Position numbers and translations under genes: made by a program
Notes under the pieces: model-generated
Told to the model about the DNA's origin: nothing
The model's database searches: none
Seen by the model: the letters and a program-made list of their open reading frames with translations, nothing else
Part shown: piece by piece, positions 19,615 through 27,338 of the stretch
Layout: the number at the start of each line of letters is the position of its first letter
How positions within the stretch are numbered: position 1 is the stretch's first letter
Assembly (NCBI GenBank): GCA_018970085.1
Contig: JAGWXD010000006.1
Span: 1 to 64,000 of the forward strand
Direction: 5' to 3'
Origin: Cyanobacteria bacterium REEB459
GTDB lineage: Bacteria > Cyanobacteriota > Cyanobacteriia > Phormidesmidales > Phormidesmidaceae
Length of the DNA: 64,000 nucleotides

Positions 19615-20442
19615 ATGGCGGATGTAGCTATTTTAGGATGCGGCTATGTGGGTACGGCGGTGGCCCAGTACTGGCGAGGTCAGGCAATGGCGATCGCCGC
19701 TACTACCACCCGGCCAGAACGACTGGCGGAGTTAGGGGCGATCGCCGATCGGGTGTTGGTGTTGCAAGGGTCCGATCGATCGGCTCTCTCCCAGTTGCTG
19801 CAGGACGGTGTCCATACCCTGCTGGTTTGCCTGGGGCCTGGCCGACAAGGAGATTACCAGGCAACCTACCTGGATACAGCTCAAGCCCTACTGCACTACC
19901 TTGATGGCAATCCTGGACCAAGACAAATCATTTTTACCAGTACCTGCTCTGTCTATGGGGACTACGGTGGTGCCTGGGTGACAGAGGCCGATCCCCCCCG
20001 ACCCCTGACCCACAACGGAGAAACCATCCTGGCTACGGAACAGACTTTGCTGGCCGCCGCCACCGATCTCCGCCACGTCTGTATTTTGCGGTTGGGGGGC
20101 ATCTACGGTCCCGGTCGGGAACTGGCTAAAATCTATCGTAACTTTGCCGGTACGGTGCGGCCCGGTAGGGGTGATCAGCCCACCAATTGGGTCCATCGGC
20201 AGGATATTGTGGGGGCGATCGCCTTTGCCCAGCAGCAATCCTTAGGGGGTATCTACAACCTGGTTCAGGATGAAATTCCTTCCCGGCGGGAGTTGATCGA
20301 TCGGGTTTGTCGGGCTCACGATCTCGCTCCTGTCACCTGGGATCCGTCCCAGCCCGACGGCCTGTCCTACAGTGGGCGAATCTCCAACCAAAAGCTTAAG
20401 ACTGCGGGTTATGGTTTTCAGCAACCGACCTTTCTGCTATAA
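19615..20442 (+). CDS. SDR family NAD(P)-dependent epimerase/dehydratase-like protein
   Basis: The 275-residue protein opens with the dinucleotide-binding motif ILGCGYVGTAVA and has the extended-SDR features FTSTCSVYGDYGG and LRLGGIYGPGREL. It resembles the YeeZ-like group of small SDR proteins, for which substrates are mostly unknown. It stands in a head-to-tail row with a HAD hydrolase, about 90 bp apart. CTATAGTCGTAGC occurs just after its stop and again after the HAD gene. Confidence 0.82.
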   Translation: MADVAILGCGYVGTAVAQYWRGQAMAIAATTTRPERLAELGAIADRVLVLQGSDRSALSQLLQDGVHTLLVCLGPGRQGDYQATYLDTAQALLHYLDGNPGPRQIIFTSTCSVYGDYGGAWVTEADPPRPLTHNGETILATEQTLLAAATDLRHVCILRLGGIYGPGRELAKIYRNFAGTVRPGRGDQPTNWVHRQDIVGAIAFAQQQSLGGIYNLVQDEIPSRRELIDRVCRAHDLAPVTWDPSQPDGLSYSGRISNQKLKTAGYGFQQPTFLL

Positions 20443-20447
20443 ATCTC

Positions 20448-21310
20448 CTATAGTCGTAGCCACAGGTAACGGGGCCTAAGGGGTATTTGAAGAGACGATT
20501 CAAAGGCCATTGCTACAGGGCTGGGACCGGTGCATGGTTTTAAAGGCAGTTTTACTGGATTTCAACGGCGTTGTTATCAATGACGAAGCGCTGCACCAGC
20601 AGTTGATCGAAGATCTGCTACTGGCAGAAAATCTCCGTCCTACCCTGTCAGACTACGCCCAACTTTGTCGGGGTCGTACCGATCAAGCCTGCATTACCAG
20701 TTTATGGGAACGTCAAGGCCGGGTTATAACCCCCCCTCAGTTGGATCAGCTGTTAGCCCGCAAGGCCGATCTCTACCACCAGGCGATCGCCGCTATGGCC
20801 AGTCTTCCCCTCTATCCTGGCCTGGAAGACCTGATCTATCAAATTCGGGCCAGCCAGCTTAAACTGGCCATCGTATCGGGAGCCCGCCACCAAGAAATTC
20901 AAACGGTTTTAACTCGGTCGGGCCTGGTTGCTGCGGTTAATCTGATTATCTCCGGCGATCAGGTTTCCCTGGCGGGTAGTAAGCCCGCCCCTGACAGCTA
21001 CCTCCTGGCCATTCAGGGTCTCAATCAGCAGTTTCCTGATCTCCTCCTCCAGCCCCAGGACTGCGTTGCCATCGAAGATTCCTTTGCCGGTATCGAAGCC
21101 GCTAGGCGGGCCGGCGTACCGGTGGTGGGTGTGGCCCATAGCTACCCTTACCACATGCTTCACCGTCGCGCCGATTGGGTGGTGGACTATCTCTATGACA
21201 TTAAACTGGAGTGGTTACAGCCCTACTACGATCTGAGTTTTTCTCCACCGCCAGAGGATTTGCCAGCCGATCAGTAGTCCGGGGCGAGTCTGCCGATCTA
21301 TAGTCGTAGC
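20448..21310. repeat. Pair of 13-bp direct repeats flanking the HAD gene
   Basis: CTATAGTCGTAGC is found at 20448-20460 and at 21298-21310, on either side of the HAD gene. The extent given spans both copies. A near copy, TATAGCCGTAGC, occurs at 41533-41544. They could be shared promoter or regulatory elements or scars of insertion. Confidence 0.5.
20534..21277 (+). CDS. HAD family hydrolase, beta-phosphoglucomutase-like
   Basis: HAD enzymes transfer phosphate through an aspartyl intermediate. Motif I reads LLDFNGVV: the nucleophile Asp is present, but the second position of DxD is Asn, which is seen in some cyanobacterial relatives and may alter acid-base catalysis. Motif II is IVSGA, the motif III lysine is in SKPAPDSYLLA, and motif IV is CVAIEDSFAGIEAARRAG. 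The cap domain lies between residues 18 and 80. The ATG at 20534 was preferred over a TTG at 20510 because the conserved fold begins here. Substrate unknown. Confidence 0.85.
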   Translation: MVLKAVLLDFNGVVINDEALHQQLIEDLLLAENLRPTLSDYAQLCRGRTDQACITSLWERQGRVITPPQLDQLLARKADLYHQAIAAMASLPLYPGLEDLIYQIRASQLKLAIVSGARHQEIQTVLTRSGLVAAVNLIISGDQVSLAGSKPAPDSYLLAIQGLNQQFPDLLLQPQDCVAIEDSFAGIEAARRAGVPVVGVAHSYPYHMLHRRADWVVDYLYDIKLEWLQPYYDLSFSPPPEDLPADQ

Positions 21311-21400
21311 TAGCTAGCTCAGGACGCTATTGACGATTTCCCGTAACCCTATGGTATGAATTGAGACTAAGGTGGCCGTTAGAACTTAGGAATCAACAGT

Positions 21401-22411
21401 ATGAAGAGGGTACTGGCACGATCTCAGCACTGGTATGGGACCTACAAGATCAGCCCCCATTTCATCGCTAATAACCATCTGATCCGATTTATCCAGGGTC
21501 GGGTCAGCCATTCTTTCTGGGCCCGACTGATCGGGCTCACCTTAATCAAGTGGCAACAGGATGATTGTCTGGAAATGGGTGCTGCCCTGGCCTACTACGG
21601 GGTGTTTTCCCTCTTTCCTATCCTCCTGGTGATGCTGAGTATTGCTGGATTTTTAATGGGTCCTGATACCGCCGCCTTTAATACGGTTGTGAATATGGCG
21701 CGCCAGTCCCTACCCCCTGATGCCTTTGGGGTGGTTGAAACCACCCTGGTGCATTTTCACACCGGTAGCCGGGGAGCGGGCATTGTCGGCTTTACCATTT
21801 TGTTCTTCGCCGCCAGTGGTTTTTTCGGTGCCCTGAGTCGAGCCTTCGATAAAATCTGGCGGGTTGATCCACACCATTATTTTGCTACGGGGGTTAGGGC
21901 GATCGCCTTTAACTTTATCTGGCGGCGGTTCCTATCTTTCCTCTTGGTGATTGGCTCGGCTGGATTGGTGTTTCTGTCTCTGCTGTCTACCATCTCTGTG
22001 GATAGCCTCCTACCCTGGCTGGAGAAACTCAACAGCCTGGGCCTGTTCACTCCCATTGACCGGATGCAATTATTACCCTGGATGCGTTTAGTCAGCTCCT
22101 TTGTGATTCTCAATCTGGTGGTCATGGTGCTCTATAAGATCCTGCCCCGCACCCGGATTGCCTGGGGAGATATCTGGTTGGGGGCTTTCTTTACCGCCTC
22201 CCTCTGGTTAATCCTGCAACAGCTCATCAGTAACAGCGTCATTGGTCTTGGTAGTCACTTTCGTTCCTACGGGGTTCTCAGTGGCTTTATGGTGCTGATG
22301 CTATGGATTTATTTGACCAGTCAGGTGTTCTTTCTCGGCGGACAATTAACTTACGTATACGCCCATTTACTGGGTAGTCGCAAAAAGCATACCGCCCACT
22401 TCAGATCCTAG
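21401..22411 (+). CDS. YihY/BrkB family inner membrane protein
   Basis: The 336-residue protein has about six hydrophobic helices and the family signatures DCLEMGAALAYYGVFSLFPIL, GFFGALSRAFDKIWRV and FRSYGVLSGFMVLMLWIYL. The family was once named as RNase BN and as a virulence factor; its real function is not settled. The basic N-terminal 45 residues before the first helix are cytoplasmic by the positive-inside rule. It is transcribed alone. Confidence 0.9.
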   Translation: MKRVLARSQHWYGTYKISPHFIANNHLIRFIQGRVSHSFWARLIGLTLIKWQQDDCLEMGAALAYYGVFSLFPILLVMLSIAGFLMGPDTAAFNTVVNMARQSLPPDAFGVVETTLVHFHTGSRGAGIVGFTILFFAASGFFGALSRAFDKIWRVDPHHYFATGVRAIAFNFIWRRFLSFLLVIGSAGLVFLSLLSTISVDSLLPWLEKLNSLGLFTPIDRMQLLPWMRLVSSFVILNLVVMVLYKILPRTRIAWGDIWLGAFFTASLWLILQQLISNSVIGLGSHFRSYGVLSGFMVLMLWIYLTSQVFFLGGQLTYVYAHLLGSRKKHTAHFRS

Positions 22412-22756
22412 GCGGCCTTTACCCAGCCTAGGGGTGGGTGCTTTCTGCCTGCAGTCAGGCTCTGGATCGCAGCCCATGGCATCGCCGTCTTGTCCTAACC
22501 GGACTGGCGACTGCTATAGGCGCTAGAATTAAGGTAGGGATTTGGATCGTCCGCTTTGGCCAGAAGGCTGGGTCCAGGGTTCAAGCGAATGTCTGGTCAC
22601 TGACCGACTGGTCCGGGGTTAGGAGCCATCAAACAGCCTGGATTTGGGTTCCGGCTCGCCCCTGCCCCGTTTTACCTGGCCAGGGCTAGGGCAAATCCCT
22701 TTGATTCTCCTGAATATTTAGATTCAGGCCCACCGAACTGCGACAGAGGTTACCCT
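22412..22756. other. Intergenic region without a recognised gene
   Basis: An open frame of 83 codons exists at 22438-22689, but it has no family resemblance, no ribosome-binding site and an unnatural composition rich in Trp and Arg. I see no hairpin with a T-run. The last 20 bases hold the ribosome-binding site of the following small gene. Confidence 0.5.
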
Positions 22757-22882
22757 ATGAACTACGCCTCTCCCCATTTAAACCAAGATTGGATTCACGT
22801 CCTGGCTCTTTTAGCCTTGACCACCCTGCTGGTAGGGATGGTTTTACTGGGTTTGGCCCTGCCCTGTCAGGGGATCATTTAG
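22757..22882 (+). CDS. Small single-helix membrane protein (41 residues)
   Basis: The ATG is preceded by GAGG at an eight-base spacing. The product begins MNYASPHLNQDW and continues into one hydrophobic helix of about 22 residues (VLALLALTTLLVGMVLLGLA) ending CQGII. It ends 31 bp before the DUF2808 gene on the same strand, so the two may form an operon. I do not recognise the family. Support comes from the ribosome-binding site, the single-pass pattern and the location; it could still be a chance frame. Confidence 0.5.
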   Translation: MNYASPHLNQDWIHVLALLALTTLLVGMVLLGLALPCQGII

Positions 22883-22913
22883 GAAAAAACACGATTTTGT
22901 GGAGGAAATGTCC

Positions 22914-23513
22914 ATGGTTCTCCCTGATCATCGGGGGTCAATCCCAATCATTGGGGGGCGAGCCATCAGGGCTGTTTTGCCCCTTCTGCTGAGCGTTGGG
23001 GCGATCGGCCTGTCTCCCGTCGCCGCTATTCAGCATCGGGATGGAGTGGTGGAGTTTTCCTATCCCCTGCGCCTGACCGATAGCTACCCTAGCCGCAGCC
23101 GGGAAGGAGAAGCCGATCCCACCTACTATTTCACCTTTGATTTTCCGGCAACCGCGGTGGAGTCCCTGGGGCAGGTGGTGGTAAGCCTGGATGAAGGCCA
23201 GGATCAAACCTTTGGCTATCGATTAGAGGCGACCCAGGCCTTTGTCAATACCCCGGAGGGACAGATCCCCCTATCCCTAGGATCGGTACAGGAAGACCCA
23301 GAAACCCATGCGCTGACGGTCCAATTTAGCCCTCCTGTACCCCCCGGCTTACCCATCACCCTGGCCCTACGGCCCTACTACAATCCCCGTTCTGCAGGTG
23401 TTTACCTGTTTGGCCTGAAGGCCTATCCGGTAGGGGCAAGCCTTCGTCCAACCTTTATGGGCTACGCTCGCTTTAGCTTTTACGAACGAGATAGGGATCG
23501 GTTCTGGCCCTAA
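22914..23513 (+). CDS. DUF2808 family secreted protein
   Basis: The 199-residue protein has a signal-peptide-like start (basic residues, then AVLPLLLSVGAIGLSPVAA) and then the beta-rich DUF2808 domain, common in cyanobacteria and of unknown function. NPRSAGVYLFGLKAYPVG is the conserved C-terminal part. GGAGG just before decides for the ATG at 22914 over a GTG at 22899. It is expected in the periplasm or thylakoid lumen. Confidence 0.8.
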   Translation: MVLPDHRGSIPIIGGRAIRAVLPLLLSVGAIGLSPVAAIQHRDGVVEFSYPLRLTDSYPSRSREGEADPTYYFTFDFPATAVESLGQVVVSLDEGQDQTFGYRLEATQAFVNTPEGQIPLSLGSVQEDPETHALTVQFSPPVPPGLPITLALRPYYNPRSAGVYLFGLKAYPVGASLRPTFMGYARFSFYERDRDRFWP

Positions 23514-23625
23514 GGATGGGGAAGGAGCCGTCCTACAAATCCAGGCAAGGGAGCCTGAAGCTGCGGGCAAAGGTTCTTCAAGACCCCAGTACCTCTACCG
23601 CCGCTGGCGAACTTTACATAGGCTT

Positions 23626-23655
23626 AGGGCTGAATCAGAATCCTGACTCAGCCCT
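23626..23655. terminator. Hairpin between the DUF2808 gene and peroxiredoxin
   Basis: AGGGCTGA-A-TCAG pairs with CTGA-C-TCAGCCCT around AATC, giving 12 pairs with one mismatch between the two convergent genes. No long T-run follows, so it is a candidate bidirectional terminator only. Confidence 0.5.
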
Positions 23656-23746
23656 TGGTTGAAGGGCTCCTAGCCCGAGACCCTTGGGTCAGGTAGGAGC
23701 CATGACCGTCGGTTACGCCGCCGATAGTGGTCAGGATTAGCCCACC

Positions 23747-24382
23747 TTAGCGGTTAGGTTGGGGGGTAATGCGCAGGTAAGGCTTAATTTCCGTCACTCC
23801 CTTAGGAAAGCGTTGACGGGCTTCATCGGTGGGAATGGTAGGAACCACCACCACATCATCACCATCTTGCCAATCTACGGGAGTAGCCACACTGTAGTTA
23901 TCGGTCAGTTGCAGGGAATCAATGACCCGTAAAATTTCGGCAAAGTTACGACCAGCACTGGGGGGGTAGGTGATGGTTAGCCGCAGCTTTTTGTTGGGAT
24001 CAATTACAAATACGCTACGAACGGTAACCTTAGCGTTGGCATTGGGGTGAATCATGCCGTAGAGGTCGGATACCTTTTTGTCGGCGTCGGCAATGATTGG
24101 ATAATTGACGGTCACACCCTGGGTTTCGTTAATGTCCCCAATCCAGCCCCGATGGGAATCCACATCGTCAACGCTAAGGGCAATTACCTTGACATTGCGT
24201 TTCTCAAATTCGGGCTTGAGGCGGGCCACACTGCCCAATTCAGTGGTGCAAACTGGAGTATAGTCGGCTGGGTGAGAAAACAAGACAACCCAGCTGTCTC
24301 CCGCCCAAGTGTAAAAGTCAATCTCCCCTTCGCTGGTTTGCTGGGTAAAGTTAGGAACCTGGTCTCCCAATTGCAGTGTCAT
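23747..24382 (-). CDS. 1-Cys peroxiredoxin (Prx6 type)
   Basis: Peroxiredoxins reduce hydrogen and organic peroxides by a cysteine thiol. The peroxidatic Cys lies in HPADYTPVCTTELG near residue 45. The Prx6-type long C-terminal domain (YSVATPVDWQDGDDVVVVP) is present and no resolving Cys is seen. The 211-residue length fits this class. It stands alone on the minus strand, and its upstream region contains the palindrome at 24509-24530. Confidence 0.93.
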   Translation of the reverse strand: MTLQLGDQVPNFTQQTSEGEIDFYTWAGDSWVVLFSHPADYTPVCTTELGSVARLKPEFEKRNVKVIALSVDDVDSHRGWIGDINETQGVTVNYPIIADADKKVSDLYGMIHPNANAKVTVRSVFVIDPNKKLRLTITYPPSAGRNFAEILRVIDSLQLTDNYSVATPVDWQDGDDVVVVPTIPTDEARQRFPKGVTEIKPYLRITPQPNR

Positions 24383-24506
24383 GGTTAGTCTCCATCAAAT
24401 CTCAATACAGTAACCCCGAACACAGCGCGATCGCTGTGTCATCAGTATTATTTAACTTCCATGCTGACATATACTCCGGTATTCCGACCGGATTTAGAGA
24501 CTTATC

Positions 24507-24824
24507 TTAAAGGTTTGGTTCCGAACCTTTACCGTTGGCGAGCCAATCGAGCCCCTGCATTAGAAACAGGTCGGGGTTGGTTAGGTTGATGCCAGGATTG
24601 ATAATGAATACTTTGGGCGAATTTGATTCTGTTCAATATTTTCTTATTAATGCCTTGGCCTGATCAGCGGTGCTGATCCCATTTTCTCGGGGGGTGTACT
24701 CCTGAGGCTGGTATGGGTAGTGCTTTCCTAGAAAGTAGAACAGGTTTTTAACAAATCCCCTGGCGGCAGTGGTTGGTGGCAAGGCCAGCCGTACCAGGGT
24801 GGCGCAGCCACGGTGCCTAAATCT
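24507..24824 (-). pseudogene. Unidentified protein remnant with an in-frame stop
   Basis: Within a 476-bp spacer the minus strand keeps a protein-like frame: LVRLALPPTTAARG, FVKNLFYFLGKHYPYQPQEY, then TPRENGISTADQAKALIRKY. A TGA (24633-24635) follows, and then SNSPKVFIINPGINLTNPDL and MQGLDWLANGKGSEPNL to a TAA at 24507. The 5' end has no usable start; a stop lies a few codons upstream of the readable part. I do not recognise the family. It is probably the tail of a lost gene; a chance frame is possible but the composition looks natural. Confidence 0.4.
24509..24530. repeat. Palindrome AAAGGTTTGG-TT-CCGAACCTTT
   Basis: Ten nearly perfect pairs around two bases lie 127 bp upstream of the peroxiredoxin start and at the end of the unidentified remnant. 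It may be a regulator-binding site or the end of the lost gene. Confidence 0.45.
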
Positions 24825-24858
24825 GCTAGGTTAAAAGCATATCCAGCGAAGAGCCCCT

Positions 24859-26109
24859 ATGAACCTACTCTGCCTCAGCAATGGTCATGGAGAAGATGCC
24901 ATTGCGGTGCGGATCTTAAAGGAACTCAGGCAGTTACCCCAGGCTCCTACCCTCAGGGCCTTACCCATGGTAGGGGAAGGCGGAGTTTACGATCGATCTG
25001 GTATTACCCGACTAGGGCCAACCCGATCCATGCCCTCCGGCGGGTTTATCTATATGGATGGGCGACAGGTCTGGGGCGACCTGCGGGAAGGTTTAATTGG
25101 CCTCACCGTCGATCAATGGCGCACTATCCGTAGCTGGGCCAGGGAGGGCGGTAAAATTTTTGCCGTTGGTGATGTGGTGCCCCTGGCCCTGGCCTGGGCC
25201 AGTGGGGCGGAGTACGCCTTTCTGGGCACGGCTAAGTCCCAATATCAGCTAGCCCAGCCCACCCCAGCGGCATCTGATGGGCTGCCGGGCTGGTTGGGAT
25301 CGGTGTATTTCCCCTGGGAACGCTGGCTCATGGCCCATCCCCGTTGCCAGCAGGTGTTTGTGCGGGATCAACGCACCGCTGATACGCTACAAACCCTAGG
25401 AGTACCAGCCAGCTATGTGGGTAACCCCATGATGGATGGGTTAGGGGTCAACCCCCAGACCCTGGCCACCCTTACTGCCAGTTTCGCAGATTTTTTCCCA
25501 TCCCTGACCCTGGCTCTGGTGCCAGGATCCCGCGCTCCCGAAGCCTTTGATAACTGGCAACGGATCCTGGCAAGTTTGGCCAGTGTGCAGCAGGCCTTTG
25601 CCGATCGCCAGTTGCGGTTACTGGCGGCGATCGCCCCTGCCCTAAATCTGGCAGTTTTCAAGGAATCCCTGCGGGAGGCGGGCTGGCAACCCCAACCCGG
25701 TCCCTATCTTGGCTTTCGTCAGGGCCGTCATCAGTTGCTGCTGACCCAGGATGCCTTTGCCGAGAGTCTGCACCTGGCGGACGCCGTCATTGCTACGGCG
25801 GGCACCGCCACCGAGCAGGCGGTGGGTTTGGGAAAACCGGTCTTTACGCTGCCCGGTAAGGGACCGCAATTTACCCCAGCCTTTGCCGCCATTCAGCAGC
25901 GCCTGCTGGGGGAGTCGCTGACGGTGGTCAGCCCACCCCTGGACCTGGGGTTAGCTCTGCACCAATGCCTGGGAGATAGTGCCCGACTCCAGGCGATCTC
26001 CGCTAATGGTTCTGATCGCATGGGATTCCCCGGTGCAGCTCGATCCATTGCCTTGGCGCTCCAGTCCTGGCACGGTCAGCCCGATCCCCTACCTTCCCTC
26101 AAGCCCTAG
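24859..26109 (+). CDS. Lipid-A-disaccharide synthase-related protein (TIGR03492 type), copy 1
   Basis: The 416-residue protein has the LpxB-like GT-B layout of the cyanobacterial TIGR03492 family: LCLSNGHGEDAIA at the start, FAVGDVVPLALAW, LVPGSRAPEA and a donor-site-like GTATEQAVGLGKPVFTLPGKGPQFT region. It is not the true LpxB of lipid A synthesis by sequence, and its product is not established. It is convergent with and paralogous to the next gene, overlapping it by 11 bp at the 3' ends. Confidence 0.82.
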   Translation: MNLLCLSNGHGEDAIAVRILKELRQLPQAPTLRALPMVGEGGVYDRSGITRLGPTRSMPSGGFIYMDGRQVWGDLREGLIGLTVDQWRTIRSWAREGGKIFAVGDVVPLALAWASGAEYAFLGTAKSQYQLAQPTPAASDGLPGWLGSVYFPWERWLMAHPRCQQVFVRDQRTADTLQTLGVPASYVGNPMMDGLGVNPQTLATLTASFADFFPSLTLALVPGSRAPEAFDNWQRILASLASVQQAFADRQLRLLAAIAPALNLAVFKESLREAGWQPQPGPYLGFRQGRHQLLLTQDAFAESLHLADAVIATAGTATEQAVGLGKPVFTLPGKGPQFTPAFAAIQQRLLGESLTVVSPPLDLGLALHQCLGDSARLQAISANGSDRMGFPGAARSIALALQSWHGQPDPLPSLKP

Positions 26110-27295
26110 GGGATGGAAAATAGTGGCTTAAGCCGGTCGCGATCCCCCGGGATCCTCCCGGTTCCCCGACCCGTTCCAGACCATTGGCCAGGCAGCGCTG
26201 ACGATAGCCCTGGTCCTGGACTTTAGCCACCAGGGTGGTGGCGATCTCCTCAATGTCCTGCGCCCCAATCTTTCCATAGGGACGGCCGATGGTGGTCACC
26301 GAATCCCCCAATAAGCGCATTTGGGCTTCGGCAAAACGATAGGTAAACTGGGGCCCCTGGCCTGCCATTTGGACCACGGGTTTACCTAGGCCGACCGCCT
26401 GTTCCACCGCTGTACCAGCCATCCCTAGGGCAATATCGCAGTGATGAATAATATCGGCAAAGGCACCCCAATACCCCTGAACCACGACTAACTGGGATCC
26501 TAGGGACTTACTTAACCGACCATCTGGCCCATAGTCCCACCCCGCAGCGGCGGCCATGGTCCGCAGCTGATCGGCGGTGATGGCCCCCACCAGGGCAGCT
26601 CGAAACTGCATCGGTTCTAAGCGGGCAACCGCTTCACAGACCTGAAGTTGCAGACTTAGGTTGCGGAGGGCTTCTGGAACCCGGCTACCTGGTAGGATCG
26701 CCACCATCCTTTGGCGAGGGTCCAGATCCAGATTACGCTGACTGAGCTGGAGGGCATCCATAATCGGATAACCGGCAAATTGGGCTTTGGCCATGCCCTG
26801 TCGGTGTAGGTCTTCGCAGCTGAAGCGATCGCGGGTAAAGACCGTAACGCAGCGGGGATGGTTCAGGCAATAGCGGGTGAGCCAGGGTAAACGCAACTGT
26901 CCTTCATAGTAGCTAGAGGTGGACACCAGAAAAGCCGCGTAGGGGCGATGCATCAGATGGGCAAAGACAATCGGCACAATATCCCCTACGGCTATCACCA
27001 GGTCTGCGGTGGGGCGATAGCGGCGCAGCGCCGCTAGTTGTCGGTAGGTCAGACCCACTAACCCCCCCAGCAGATCCCTAACCCAGTTGAGGGGATGGGT
27101 ATAGACCATACCCCCTGAGGGCAGGGCTTGGGTGGGTCCAATCACCTCTACCCCCAGTCGCCGGTAAGCATCGCCCTCCCCCACCAGAGGCATAGCGGCA
27201 ATTGTCAGGTCTGGTCGCTGCTGCTGGAGGGCCTGGATGATCAAGCTGCTGTTGAGATCTTCTCCATGGCCGTTGCTTAGAAATAAAAGGCTCAT
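26099..27295 (-). CDS. Lipid-A-disaccharide synthase-related protein (TIGR03492 type), copy 2
   Basis: The same family signatures as in copy 1 are present: LFLSNGHGEDLNSSL, IAVGDIVPIVFAH, ILPGSRVPEAL and GTAVEQAVGLGKPVVQMAG followed by GPQFT. The ATG at 27295 starts the conserved motif; 25 upstream codons in frame overlap the carboxypeptidase gene and lack similarity. The gene lies 44 bp after the D-Ala-D-Ala carboxypeptidase on the same strand, which hints at an envelope role. Substrate unknown. Confidence 0.82.
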   Translation of the reverse strand: MSLLFLSNGHGEDLNSSLIIQALQQQRPDLTIAAMPLVGEGDAYRRLGVEVIGPTQALPSGGMVYTHPLNWVRDLLGGLVGLTYRQLAALRRYRPTADLVIAVGDIVPIVFAHLMHRPYAAFLVSTSSYYEGQLRLPWLTRYCLNHPRCVTVFTRDRFSCEDLHRQGMAKAQFAGYPIMDALQLSQRNLDLDPRQRMVAILPGSRVPEALRNLSLQLQVCEAVARLEPMQFRAALVGAITADQLRTMAAAAGWDYGPDGRLSKSLGSQLVVVQGYWGAFADIIHHCDIALGMAGTAVEQAVGLGKPVVQMAGQGPQFTYRFAEAQMRLLGDSVTTIGRPYGKIGAQDIEEIATTLVAKVQDQGYRQRCLANGLERVGEPGGSRGIATGLSHYFPSPRA

Positions 27296-27338
27296 CAGGC
27301 AGTTCCGGAGGCTAAGGACAATAGAACTCGGCAGCCGG

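Noticed and set aside
22438..22689. 83-codon frame after the YihY gene
   Set aside because: No ribosome-binding site, Trp/Arg-rich composition and no family resemblance.
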